Source of the DNA: CAJCIW01 sp963833965
Lineage (GTDB): Bacteria; Chlamydiota; Chlamydiia; Chlamydiales; Rhabdochlamydiaceae
Assembly (NCBI GenBank): GCA_963833965.1
Contig: CAWHZZ010000002.1
Coordinates: 124,001-188,000 of the forward strand
DNA: 64,000 nucleotides
Reading direction: 5' to 3'
How positions within the stretch are numbered: the first letter of the stretch is position 1; each line of letters begins with the position of its first letter. The notes below the pieces were generated by a model. The model was not told the DNA's origin and made no database searches. It saw nothing but the letters and a program-made list of their open reading frames with translations. Position numbers and translations under genes: made by a program. Shown here piece by piece: positions 7,387 to 15,099 of the stretch.

Positions 7387-8259
7387 ATGTCAGTACCTAA
7401 TAATCCTCAAGTTCAGGCTCCAGCGGCTCAAGGTCAAGGTCCGATCCCTTGGACGCCTATACAAAGCCCTTTGGATTCTTGGATTAAACAGTGGGCAAAA
7501 GAAGGCATGTCCCTTGAACTGATCGTGATGTTCGCGATGTTCAACCCGATGGGATCGGGAGCTGGTGACGCTGTCTCCGACAGTATCTCAGGGATCACGA
7601 AACAGTCGAACATCCTCAGCCAGGTGCAATCCGACATCATCACGCTCAACTCCATCTTGAGTAAAATTGAGAGCCAGATGGATAAAAGCAAAGTCGGCGA
7701 GCAGACATGGAATAATTTCGATCCCACCCTACTTAAGCAGTTTCAAACCACTTATAATAAATTATTCAAGAGCAACTCCGCCAACTACAATAACGAAAGC
7801 GATATTGAATTATTGAAGTCATACCAAGGGAAATATCCCTCCCTCAAACCGGCCGTGGACACCGTTGAAAATTGGCAAAAGGACTTCAGTGGCGCTAAGT
7901 TGAATGGCGATGGCGTGTCATTTGAATCAAACTTACAAAACCACTTCAGCTCTACGTGGGGCGATGGAACGAATGCGTTCGTCAAGGATATCTGCTTTTT
8001 GGCCCAGCAGCACTATCAAGCGACCCATACAAATAATAACGGGGGCGGAACGCAGCCCGATACGACCGACACTCTCCAAGATTGGTGGACATCTGGTAAC
8101 GAAGGCCAGTCTTTGACGGGTGAACAATCACAAGAAGACTCCACACAAATCCAATCCTTCATGCAGCTTCTGCAGGGATTCGATAGTGCCGGACAACAAA
8201 TGATTCAATTGTCATCGACGCAAAAGTCTCAAATGATCCAAAACCAAAAAACGTCGTAA
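7387..8259 (+). CDS. Unknown secreted-type protein, operon gene 3
   Basis: A 290-residue protein with a Pro/Gln/Ala-rich N-terminus, an amphipathic, mildly hydrophobic segment around residues 40-60 (LELIVMFAMFNPMG), helices with heptad-like spacing at 75-100, and a Gln/Ser/Thr-rich C-terminus (STQKSQMIQNQ). It has no cysteines except one near residue 202 and no recognisable enzyme motif. GAGGAATAAAATA precedes ATG 7387, and the gap to gene 2 is 32 bases. The low-complexity ends and hydrophilic character fit a secreted T3SS substrate; nothing more specific can be said. Confidence 0.72.
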   Translation: MSVPNNPQVQAPAAQGQGPIPWTPIQSPLDSWIKQWAKEGMSLELIVMFAMFNPMGSGAGDAVSDSISGITKQSNILSQVQSDIITLNSILSKIESQMDKSKVGEQTWNNFDPTLLKQFQTTYNKLFKSNSANYNNESDIELLKSYQGKYPSLKPAVDTVENWQKDFSGAKLNGDGVSFESNLQNHFSSTWGDGTNAFVKDICFLAQQHYQATHTNNNGGGTQPDTTDTLQDWWTSGNEGQSLTGEQSQEDSTQIQSFMQLLQGFDSAGQQMIQLSSTQKSQMIQNQKTS

Positions 8260-8292
8260 TTAATAAACAAAGTTAATAAAGGTAAAAAAAAT

Positions 8293-9378
8293 ATGTCAAC
8301 AGCAGCAAAAATTGACACTTCAACAGCTCCGTTGTCCTCGGATAAGGTGATCCCTCTTCAAGCCTTCGCGCATGAAGAGCAGGTCAAGAATTCCGATCAA
8401 GGCAACGTCGTTGTTACAAATGCGCGCAAGCGTAAACACCCTTTGCCCGCCTCGAATCAGGTGAATGTTCCCGTCCTTCAGACGGAATTTGACAAGAAGC
8501 TCGCCCAGTTCGCGCAAAATTTCAACGCGCTTTCACAAGGGCAAAAAAAGGCATTGGCAGATAAATTTCAGAACGCCGCATCGACCTTGGTCGAACATTA
8601 TTCTAAATTGGCCGCCGCGGTGAAAGACAACCCTCCTACGCCACCCTCACCACCGCCAGAGACTCGCTTTGATTCTTGGAATCAAAGCATTTTGCTCGAC
8701 TACACCGATTTTGCTAAAAACCAGATGGACCAAAACGGCCTGATCATGAACGGATGGCAATATCACCAAGAAGCCGAAAACGTGACCTTGCAAGCTGCGG
8801 CAGACGCCGAACAAAAAACGTCGCAATTGCCCCAGACAGGCGCTGGTGTGAGCACAGGAGTGGTCATCGGGATTGCGATAGGTGTGGCGGTTTTAGTGGG
8901 TATCCTTACAGCAGGGGCAGGGAGTATAGGGCTTCTCGCTTCGGCCGGGGCTCTTGCTGGCTCAACTATTACAGACGTAGCTGCAGTTGCTACAACATCA
9001 GCGCTTATTGGTTCATGGACGTCAGCAGGAGTTGGAGCCGCAGTCGGCGTAGGAGCCGGCCTTGCTACAGGTGTTTCATGCTATTTCGGTGCTCAAGGAG
9101 ACGCAGTAGCCTACAACAATAACTTAATGGACGGCAAGGATGGGGGCTATCTTCCCCCGGGCATCAGCGAAAAAGGCCAACGCGACCCCCAATTGATTTC
9201 TATGATCACCAATTTGAACACGTTCTGGGGCATGATCTCGAATACAACGAATAACAACATCCAATCTGGAACGCAAACGAACCTCGTTCAGCCCTCCAGT
9301 AACGATACGAGCCTTGGTCAGCAAGCGTCCGATGCGATCCGCGCGATGGGTCAATGCTTAACAACTAAAGCTCAATAA
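8293..9378 (+). CDS. Two-hydrophobic-segment translocator-like protein, operon gene 4
   Basis: A 361-residue protein. The N-terminus is Ser/Thr-rich with a basic patch NARKRKHPLP at 43-52, then a helical region, a Pro run (PPTPPSPPP near 115) and a long Ala/Gly/Val hydrophobic region from about 186 to 266. That region splits into at least two membrane-spanning stretches (GVVIGIAIGVAVLVGIL; GVGAAVGVGAGLATGV). The C-terminus is Asn/Gln/Ser-rich. A central hydrophobic hairpin flanked by hydrophilic helices is the architecture of the major T3SS translocators (IpaB/YopB/CopB), but the protein is shorter than CopB and sequence identity is not evident. AAAGGTAAAAAAAAT precedes the ATG. Confidence 0.75.
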   Translation: MSTAAKIDTSTAPLSSDKVIPLQAFAHEEQVKNSDQGNVVVTNARKRKHPLPASNQVNVPVLQTEFDKKLAQFAQNFNALSQGQKKALADKFQNAASTLVEHYSKLAAAVKDNPPTPPSPPPETRFDSWNQSILLDYTDFAKNQMDQNGLIMNGWQYHQEAENVTLQAAADAEQKTSQLPQTGAGVSTGVVIGIAIGVAVLVGILTAGAGSIGLLASAGALAGSTITDVAAVATTSALIGSWTSAGVGAAVGVGAGLATGVSCYFGAQGDAVAYNNNLMDGKDGGYLPPGISEKGQRDPQLISMITNLNTFWGMISNTTNNNIQSGTQTNLVQPSSNDTSLGQQASDAIRAMGQCLTTKAQ

Positions 9379-9393
9379 CGAAAGAGGTAAACG

Positions 9394-9930
9394 ATGATTC
9401 CACAAACTTGTCCAGGAACTTTACAGCTCGCCAACAAATTGTGCGCAGGCATGACCGGTGAATCGGTGGCCTATGCCAAAATGAGCTATGCCATGAATGA
9501 GTATGGCAACAACATGACGGGAGCGGCTCAGCAACAGCTGAAATACGGCAAGGAAATAGAAACGCTGTCCAATTGGATAGTAGTTGTTCAAACCGTTTTA
9601 TCGGTTGCCGTTGTGGTGGTTCCGCTTGCTGTCGGGGCCATAGCGGGCGCCGCAGCCGCGAACACATTGAGCAGTGTCGGTTCGGTTGCTGCAAACGGGG
9701 GCATTCGGGCATTCCAAGGATTAGCAAGCACCGTTCAGGGCGGTATGACGTCCTACAAAAGCGACCTCGATGCCAAAACGCAGAGGGTTTCTACGCAAAT
9801 CTCTTCCGTAGAAAAAATCTCTGAGACAGATGTCAATGTAATCAAAGCGGAAACCGAAGGCGCCGGCCAAGTCGGTTCAGGAATCAACACGATGTTGATC
9901 AATACGGGTTCCGCAGGAAAAAGATCTTAA
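9394..9930 (+). CDS. Single-hydrophobic-segment translocator-like protein, operon gene 5
   Basis: A 178-residue protein with a short polar N-terminus, a helix with GKEIETLSNW at about 50-60, a strongly hydrophobic stretch at about 60-95 (VVVQTVLSVAVVVVPLAVGA, then AGAAAANTL), and a polar coiled-coil C-terminus (KTQRVSTQISSVEKISET). This resembles the minor translocator pattern (IpaC/YopD/EspB: one hydrophobic helix before a coiled coil). Together with gene 4 it could form a two-component pore, which is inference from topology. GAAAGAGGTAAACG precedes the ATG, 15 bases after gene 4. Confidence 0.75.
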   Translation: MIPQTCPGTLQLANKLCAGMTGESVAYAKMSYAMNEYGNNMTGAAQQQLKYGKEIETLSNWIVVVQTVLSVAVVVVPLAVGAIAGAAAANTLSSVGSVAANGGIRAFQGLASTVQGGMTSYKSDLDAKTQRVSTQISSVEKISETDVNVIKAETEGAGQVGSGINTMLINTGSAGKRS

Positions 9931-9946
9931 TAAAGGATAAAAAAAT

Positions 9947-10729
9947 ATGACAGTATCAGCACAATCAAACAATCCAATCTTCACTCAAGGCAGCAGCTTC
10001 GGTAGCGGTATTGATGGCCTTATGTACCCAGAGCTGGCTCAAAGAATTGCCACTTGCAATCAAGTCGCTTTGAGCTACCTTGAAAACAGCCTCGTCGAAG
10101 CATCGATGTGGTCCCAAAAAGAATTAGCCGTAGGCAGCGTCACAGCTGGCTTTGGTTCTGCCACTTCGACGGCTATCTTTGGCGCGGTAGAAGGCGCCGG
10201 GGGCGGTTTAACCGGGGCCGGAAGCGTAGCTCAGGTGAAGTCCGCCATGAAAAGTGCAGAGGATCTCACTGCAGTGAAAACAGAAGCAACCATTGCGCAT
10301 GAAGAGCTTAGACATCAACGCACAGATGAATATATTCAGTTGCAGCCTAGGAATGGTGACCTTGCAGCGACGACACCGCCAGGAGGCGCAGGCACTATCC
10401 AAGCAGCGAATCAATCGCCTGCAACGACTCCGGCCAAATCAAAGGCGCCGCGAACCTCAAGAGAGATCGACAGCGGATTAGACGTTAAAGTCGAAGAAAT
10501 CAAAACGAAAAACAACGAAGAGCAGCAAAGAGCAAACCTGTTCCAGAGCGCCCAACAAGCGAGCCAGTTCCTTGCTCAAGGGTCGCAAGCAAACCAGAAA
10601 GTTTGCGATACAAGCGCACAAGGGCAGTCCGGCGCCGGTCAAACAGCGCAACAGATAGCGCAAACTGCGAACCAAATGGTTCAATTTATTTCAGGAGTCG
10701 ATACCCAACGACAAAACTCAGCACGCTAA
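9947..10729 (+). CDS. Translocator-like protein, operon gene 6
   Basis: A 260-residue protein. Residues 25-60 form an amphipathic helix (QVALSYLENSLVEASMW), followed by a Gly/Ala/Ser-rich weakly hydrophobic stretch at about 60-95 (VGSVTAGFGSATSTAIFGAV) and a Gln/Ala/Thr-rich C-terminal half including QSGAGQTAQQIAQTANQM. The order helix, hydrophobic patch, polar tail parallels gene 5, and the two may be distant relatives. No signal peptide and no catalytic motif. AAAGGATAAAAAAAT precedes the ATG, 16 bases after gene 5. Unknown function; probably exported with its neighbours. Confidence 0.73.
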   Translation: MTVSAQSNNPIFTQGSSFGSGIDGLMYPELAQRIATCNQVALSYLENSLVEASMWSQKELAVGSVTAGFGSATSTAIFGAVEGAGGGLTGAGSVAQVKSAMKSAEDLTAVKTEATIAHEELRHQRTDEYIQLQPRNGDLAATTPPGGAGTIQAANQSPATTPAKSKAPRTSREIDSGLDVKVEEIKTKNNEEQQRANLFQSAQQASQFLAQGSQANQKVCDTSAQGQSGAGQTAQQIAQTANQMVQFISGVDTQRQNSAR

Positions 10730-10743
10730 TCATCTTTAACCAT

Positions 10744-10765
10744 GGGTCCCTCAAAAGAGGGACCC
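10744..10765 (+). promoter_or_regulatory. Strong hairpin before the last operon gene
   Basis: GGGTCCCTC (10744-10752), a 4-base AAAA loop and GAGGGACCC (10757-10765) form a perfect 9-bp GC-rich stem in the only gap above 35 bases in the operon. No T-run follows on the plus strand, so it is more likely a stabilising or processing hairpin, or a weak attenuator, than a terminator. Confidence 0.55.
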
Positions 10766-10787
10766 CATTAAAAAAGAGGAAATAAAT

Positions 10788-11396
10788 ATGGCAACCACAG
10801 TCCGACAAACACCCGCTTCAAATGCACAACAACCAGTACTAGGAAACGGCGTACCGGCAGCAACAAACCCCCCTGGCACCCAAGGTTTCCAACAAGGCGA
10901 CACTCTTGTGTTCGAACAGTCCGGCTTGACTTTCGCGATCGTGGAATGGCAATCGAAAGGTTTAAACGAGAAGAACCTCGAAGTTTTCATGATCAAAGTC
11001 GAATTTGAGGGCGGCAGACAGGAGACTTTCGAATGTGGATCGAAAAGTTTGGCAACAGCATTGACTAAGGTTGAGGTGTTCGGCCAACAATTCAAACAAC
11101 ACTCCAATGATGATGCTGCGTATGAAAAATTTTACAAGTCCAAGGTAGGAAAAACAGTCTGGATACATTCAGACAAATTTGGCGAGAAAGGCAACCGATC
11201 GGTCCGGATCACTTCTTTACAAGAAAAAAGCACCGGCGATGTCCTCGAATATGCCTTTGGAGGTACTTCCGTCATCGTGATCGATGAGGAGATGCGTAGA
11301 GAAATTAAAAAGCTTGCCAAATACCATCTGACTGCGCCCGATGATCCTGCAACTGTGAATAACAACGATCTAGTCCTCAGAATGAACCAGGTTTAA
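10788..11396 (+). CDS. Unknown soluble protein, operon gene 7
   Basis: A 202-residue protein with a Pro/Gln/Thr-rich first 35 residues and then a mixed alpha/beta domain (GDTLVFEQSGLTFAIVEWQ; VRITSLQE) without hydrophobic segment or known motif. It differs from genes 1 and 3-6 in looking like a folded globular domain and is set apart by a hairpin and a 58-base gap, though the ribosome binding site (AAGAGGAAATAAAT) is of the same style. It may be a tip protein, effector or unrelated passenger; I do not recognise it. It ends 11 bases from the convergent clpX. Confidence 0.68.
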   Translation: MATTVRQTPASNAQQPVLGNGVPAATNPPGTQGFQQGDTLVFEQSGLTFAIVEWQSKGLNEKNLEVFMIKVEFEGGRQETFECGSKSLATALTKVEVFGQQFKQHSNDDAAYEKFYKSKVGKTVWIHSDKFGEKGNRSVRITSLQEKSTGDVLEYAFGGTSVIVIDEEMRREIKKLAKYHLTAPDDPATVNNNDLVLRMNQV

Positions 11397-11406
11397 AAAG
11401 CTTCTC

Positions 11407-12639
11407 TTATGCCGTATGCGACCGGATGATCTGAGGCGGCTCCCGCTTCACGATGGAATCCCTATCGACGACGATCTCTTTGATCGTCGGGTCGGATGGC
11501 ACGTCAAACATCAGTTCTAAAAGCAAATTTTCCACGATCATTCGCAGGGCCCGGGCCCCGGTGCCTGTTTCCTTGGCCTTTTCGGCCATGGCCCTGAGGG
11601 CTTCTTCGGTGAAGCGCAAGCTGACGTTTTCTTCATGGAAAAGCTGCTGATATTGCTTGATGATGGCGTTCTTGGGCTTGACGAGGATCTCGACGAGGTC
11701 TTCGATCGTCAGCTCATTGCAGTTGGCGATGCTGTTGAACCTGCCCACGAATTCGGGGATCATTCCAAAGGAGATCAAATCCTCAGGCTCGACTTTAGAG
11801 AGGAGGTAATTGATTTCGTTGGCGTCGAAGGTCTTCGTCTCGTCAGCGGCAAAGCCGATTGTGCTCTTGCCCAGACGTTTGGCGATAATTTTCTCCAAAT
11901 AGACAAAGGCCCCCCCAACGATAAAGAGAATATTTTGTGTATTGACCCGGATGTACTCTTGGTTGGGGTGCTTGCGGCCGCCCTTTGGGGGGACATTGGC
12001 GATGGTCCCTTCCACGATTTTAAGGAGGGCCTGCTGGACCCCTTCTCCCGAGACGTCGCGAGTAATCGAGACGTTTCCTGTGGTCTTGCGGATCTTGTCG
12101 ATCTCGTCGACATAGATGATGCCCATTTCGGCGCGGGCGATGTCGTAGTCTGCCGCCTGAACGAGGCGCAGAATGATGTTCTCTACGTCCTCGCCCACAT
12201 AGCCAGCCTCGGTCAGGGTGGTCGCATCGGCGATCGCAAAGGGGACGTCGAGGATGGCTGCCAGGGTGCGGGCGATTAGCGTTTTTCCGGACCCTGTAGG
12301 GCCTAGCAGCAGGACATTGGATTTACTGTACTCTACCTCGGTTTCCTTGTGCAAGGCGCGGATCCGTTTGTAATGGTTGTAGACGGCGACGGAAATGGTC
12401 TTTTTCGCTCTATCCTGGCCAATCACATACGCATCGAGGGCTTCTTTAATTTCTTTTGGCTTTAAGAGCTTCAGCTCGTGATGGATCGGCTTTTTTTCGA
12501 CAATCTCCATGCAGAGACGGACGCATTTGTCGCAAATGTAAGAGTCGGGGCCGGAGATGAGCTTCTCCACGGCTTCTTCAGGACGGCCGCAAAATGAGCA
12601 TTGGGCGCCTTCTTTTTTTTGATTATTTTCTTTGGTCAT
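11407..12639 (-). CDS. clpX: ATP-dependent Clp protease ATP-binding subunit ClpX
   Basis: A 410-residue AAA+ unfoldase that feeds substrates to ClpP. The N-terminal zinc-binding domain has C-x2-C at CSFCGRP and C-x2-C at CDKC; then Walker A GPTGSGKT (about 113), GYVGEDVENI, Walker B IIYVDEIDKI, the sensor region and the C-terminal small domain ending in IIRSHTA. Length is normal. It starts 3 bases after clpP and is cotranscribed with it. The order tig-clpP-clpX is standard for Chlamydiae. Confidence 0.97.
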   Translation of the reverse strand: MTKENNQKKEGAQCSFCGRPEEAVEKLISGPDSYICDKCVRLCMEIVEKKPIHHELKLLKPKEIKEALDAYVIGQDRAKKTISVAVYNHYKRIRALHKETEVEYSKSNVLLLGPTGSGKTLIARTLAAILDVPFAIADATTLTEAGYVGEDVENIILRLVQAADYDIARAEMGIIYVDEIDKIRKTTGNVSITRDVSGEGVQQALLKIVEGTIANVPPKGGRKHPNQEYIRVNTQNILFIVGGAFVYLEKIIAKRLGKSTIGFAADETKTFDANEINYLLSKVEPEDLISFGMIPEFVGRFNSIANCNELTIEDLVEILVKPKNAIIKQYQQLFHEENVSLRFTEEALRAMAEKAKETGTGARALRMIVENLLLELMFDVPSDPTIKEIVVDRDSIVKREPPQIIRSHTA

Positions 12640-12642
12640 ATC

Positions 12643-13251
12643 TTACTTATTTTCGGTCGGTTTTTGCGGCTGTGTTGTTGTTGCAACTTTGTCGATGAAG
12701 CCATAATCCTTTGCTTGAGTGGGGTTCATCCAAAAATCGCGTTCGGAATCTTCCATGATTTTTTTCAGAGATTGGCCGGAAAGCTCAGACATGATTTGGC
12801 CGCACATCTGTTTGAGTTGCAGGATTTCTTTTGCTTGGAGAGCGATATCCGCGGAGGTGCCACCGATGCCGCCAGAGGGCTGGTGGATCATGATGCGGCT
12901 ATTGGGCAGGGCAAAGCGCTTACCCTTCGTCCCGGCGGCGAGCAATAAGGCCCCCATCGAGGCAGCTTGGCCCAGGCAGTAGGTGTTGATGTCGTAGCCC
13001 ATGAACTTCATCGTGTCGTAAATCGCAAGGCCGGCAGTGATCAGGCCGCCTGGGGAATTGATGTAGACGTTGACATCCTTCTTGGGGTCTTCCGCGCGCA
13101 AGAACAGCAGCTGAGCGATCACAGTATTGGCCACTGGGTCGTTGATTTCGGTCCCGATAAATACGATCCTGTCTTTCAAAAGGCGGGAGTAGATGTCCAT
13201 GGCGCGCTCGCCGCGGCCGGTATCTTCGATGACGTAGGGAATAGAATACAT
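12643..13251 (-). CDS. clpP: ATP-dependent Clp protease proteolytic subunit ClpP
   Basis: A 202-residue serine peptidase of family S14. It has INSPGG, the nucleophile serine in GQAASMGALLL (about 101), the catalytic histidine in MIHQPSGG (about 126) and the catalytic aspartate in the C-terminal part (ERDFWMNP). It forms a tetradecameric chamber loaded by ClpX, encoded immediately downstream. By location this corresponds to the chlamydial paralogue next to clpX (often called ClpP2). A terminator separates it from tig, so clpP-clpX has its own transcription. Confidence 0.96.
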   Translation of the reverse strand: MYSIPYVIEDTGRGERAMDIYSRLLKDRIVFIGTEINDPVANTVIAQLLFLRAEDPKKDVNVYINSPGGLITAGLAIYDTMKFMGYDINTYCLGQAASMGALLLAAGTKGKRFALPNSRIMIHQPSGGIGGTSADIALQAKEILQLKQMCGQIMSELSGQSLKKIMEDSERDFWMNPTQAKDYGFIDKVATTTQPQKPTENK

Positions 13252-13321
13252 ATTTCAGACCTCAGCAGGCTTTATGATTAATTTCAGTATGGCGGATGAA
13301 ACGTTAATCTGCAAGATGGGA

Positions 13322-13359
13322 GAAAAAAAGAGGCGCTTATAAGAGAATTCTAAGCGCCT
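13322..13359 (-). terminator. Intrinsic terminator of tig
   Basis: On the minus strand AGGCGCTT (13359-13352) and its complement (13338-13331) form an 8-bp stem followed by a run of seven T (13329-13323). It lies just after the tig stop codon and before clpP. Confidence 0.75.
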
Positions 13360-13375
13360 GATCCTTAGTAAGTTG

Positions 13376-14701
13376 CTAGCTCGCCACGCTCGCATTCTGA
13401 ATCACGTAGTCTTCAGCTTTTTCCAGCACGAGCCGCGAGAAGGCCTCGGCGTGCTCGATCTCGGTATTGCGCTGATGGTGGTACATTTTCTGAGGGTTGA
13501 TCAGAAGCTCCAGCGGCGAAGTGGCCGGTGGAGGGATGTCGGCAGCGGAGATGCGGATATTGGCGTCGGCGACGATTTGGCGGCAGAGATAGAACATGCG
13601 GACGGCCTTCTCCGATTGCTGATAGACCATTTGGATGGTTTTCTTTTTCTCTTCGCCGTTTTGCCTTTCCCAATAGCTGGTGAAATCTTTGTCTTGCAGC
13701 AACTGGCGGAAACGGAATTGTGTCTCTTTTGCAATGAGGGTCGCGGGCAAATCAAATGGGTATTGGCTCAGTAAAAATTCGTTCACCTGTTCGCGCTGCG
13801 CTTCGAGAACATGGGCATCGGCCTGCGTATTGAGCAGATTGGTGATTTTTGTTCGCATGTCTTCGACGGAAGAGGCGCCCAGCTTCTGGACAAATTCATC
13901 GGTCAGATCCGGAAGAGTGGCCGTGTCGATCGATTTGATGGTGACGCGTACTTTTTTTGGTTTTAATTCTTCTTTGTCCTCCTTGGAGGCGTCTGCATCG
14001 GGCACACTAGTCCCTTCCATGGAATCGCCAGTATTTTTGCCGAGAACGAGGTCGCGCATCCACTGGGCCATCGACTTTTCCGCGACTTCAAAGCGAGTAT
14101 GCGAAAAGAGCGGGGTTGGAGGGTGGTCTTCGATGACGTCGACGTCTAAGAGGACAAAGTCCCCTTCTTGGACCGGCCGGTCGTGCACATGCTGCCAGTT
14201 GGCGAAGAAAAGTTGGATTTGGCGGATGGTCTCATTGATTTTGTCTTCGTTGACCTCAGGTCGGTTGACGGGCTTTAATTGAAGCTGTCTGGCGTCGACG
14301 CGAGGCACTTTTGGCTCCGTTTCTAAGGAGATCACCAAGAGGGCGCCGCTCTGAGAATGGCTTTTTAACTGGTAGGTGACCTTTGCGTCGCGATGAAGCA
14401 GAGGGACTTTAGCGAGCTTCTGGCATTCATCGAGGCAGGCGTTGGCGATCTGCTGCTGCCACTCTTTGTCCACTTCCTTAGCATAGTTTTTAATGATCAT
14501 TTCTTCCGGGGCCTTCCCTTTGCGGAATCCAGGCAATGTCACTTCTTTGGCGATAGCGCGGGCGGCTTTCTTATGGGCGCTTTTGACCAGGGGCTCAAAC
14601 GCCTCGATGTCGAATTCGACAATGCAGGCGGGCTTGTGATGGATCGTAAAACGGACATTTTCGTTTTGTAAAGTTTGAGGTTCTGATGCCGTTTGTTCCA
14701 T
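13376..14701 (-). CDS. tig: Trigger factor (ribosome-associated chaperone)
   Basis: A 441-residue protein from the ATG at 14701. It has an N-terminal ribosome-binding domain with the tail-proximal signature GFRKGKAPEEMI near residue 65 (GFRxGxxP), a middle peptidyl-prolyl isomerase domain (GDFVLLDVDV around 175) and a C-terminal chaperone domain of long helices. It binds nascent chains at the ribosome exit. The open frame runs upstream into a tRNA-Gly gene, so longer starts are rejected; AGGAG at 6-7-base spacing supports ATG 14701. It precedes clpP-clpX but is separated from them by a terminator. Confidence 0.94.
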   Translation of the reverse strand: MEQTASEPQTLQNENVRFTIHHKPACIVEFDIEAFEPLVKSAHKKAARAIAKEVTLPGFRKGKAPEEMIIKNYAKEVDKEWQQQIANACLDECQKLAKVPLLHRDAKVTYQLKSHSQSGALLVISLETEPKVPRVDARQLQLKPVNRPEVNEDKINETIRQIQLFFANWQHVHDRPVQEGDFVLLDVDVIEDHPPTPLFSHTRFEVAEKSMAQWMRDLVLGKNTGDSMEGTSVPDADASKEDKEELKPKKVRVTIKSIDTATLPDLTDEFVQKLGASSVEDMRTKITNLLNTQADAHVLEAQREQVNEFLLSQYPFDLPATLIAKETQFRFRQLLQDKDFTSYWERQNGEEKKKTIQMVYQQSEKAVRMFYLCRQIVADANIRISAADIPPPATSPLELLINPQKMYHHQRNTEIEHAEAFSRLVLEKAEDYVIQNASVAS

Positions 14702-14733
14702 CTCTTGCTCCTTAAAATTTAGGTTATCCATAT

Positions 14734-14805
14734 AGCGGGTGATGAGGCTTGAACTCACGACCCTCACGTTGGCAACGTGATGCTCTACCACTGAGCTACA
14801 CCCGC
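14734..14805 (-). tRNA. tRNA-Gly (anticodon GCC)
   Basis: Acceptor stem GCGGGTG/CACCCGC, TAGCTCAG D-arm, anticodon stem TCACG/CGTGA around loop TTGCCAA (GCC) and T-arm GTTCAAGCC. The discriminator is U. CCA is not encoded. It lies between tig and the next tRNA. Confidence 0.95.
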
Positions 14806-14830
14806 GGAAAAATTGATTTTTATAACATAT

Positions 14831-14902
14831 AGCGGGTGATGAGGTTCGAACTCACGACCCTCACGTTGGCAACGTGATGCTCTACCGCTGAGCTACACCC
14901 GC
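14831..14902 (-). tRNA. tRNA-Gly (anticodon GCC), second copy
   Basis: Nearly identical to the copy at 14734-14805, differing in the D-loop (AGCGGTAG) and T-loop (GTTCGAACC, the canonical form). The two are a recent tandem duplication. Confidence 0.95.
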
Positions 14903-14921
14903 AATTCTACACACATTAACA

Positions 14922-14994
14922 AGCGGGTGATGAGGTTCGAACTCACGACCCTCACGTTGGGAACGTGATGCTCTGCCAGTTGAGCTACACCCGC
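14922..14994 (-). tRNA. tRNA-Gly (anticodon CCC)
   Basis: Same acceptor, T-arm and anticodon stem as the two neighbours, but the anticodon loop is TTCCCAA (CCC, reading GGG) and the D-loop is one base longer. It appears to have arisen from, or been converted with, the GCC copies by a single anticodon base change. Confidence 0.93.
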
Positions 14995-15099
14995 AAATCA
15001 GTGAGCAAGTATAGCCGAGCTGTTTTTTTTGGATCAAGAAATTGATGGAATGGGGAATGGAATAGCGCCTTTTTTCACCAAAAAAGGCGAAAAGGGGGA

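Noticed and set aside
11635..12279. 214-codon open frame on the plus strand inside clpX
   Set aside because: It is antisense to clpX, whose product is unmistakable; the frame arises from codon bias of the opposite gene.
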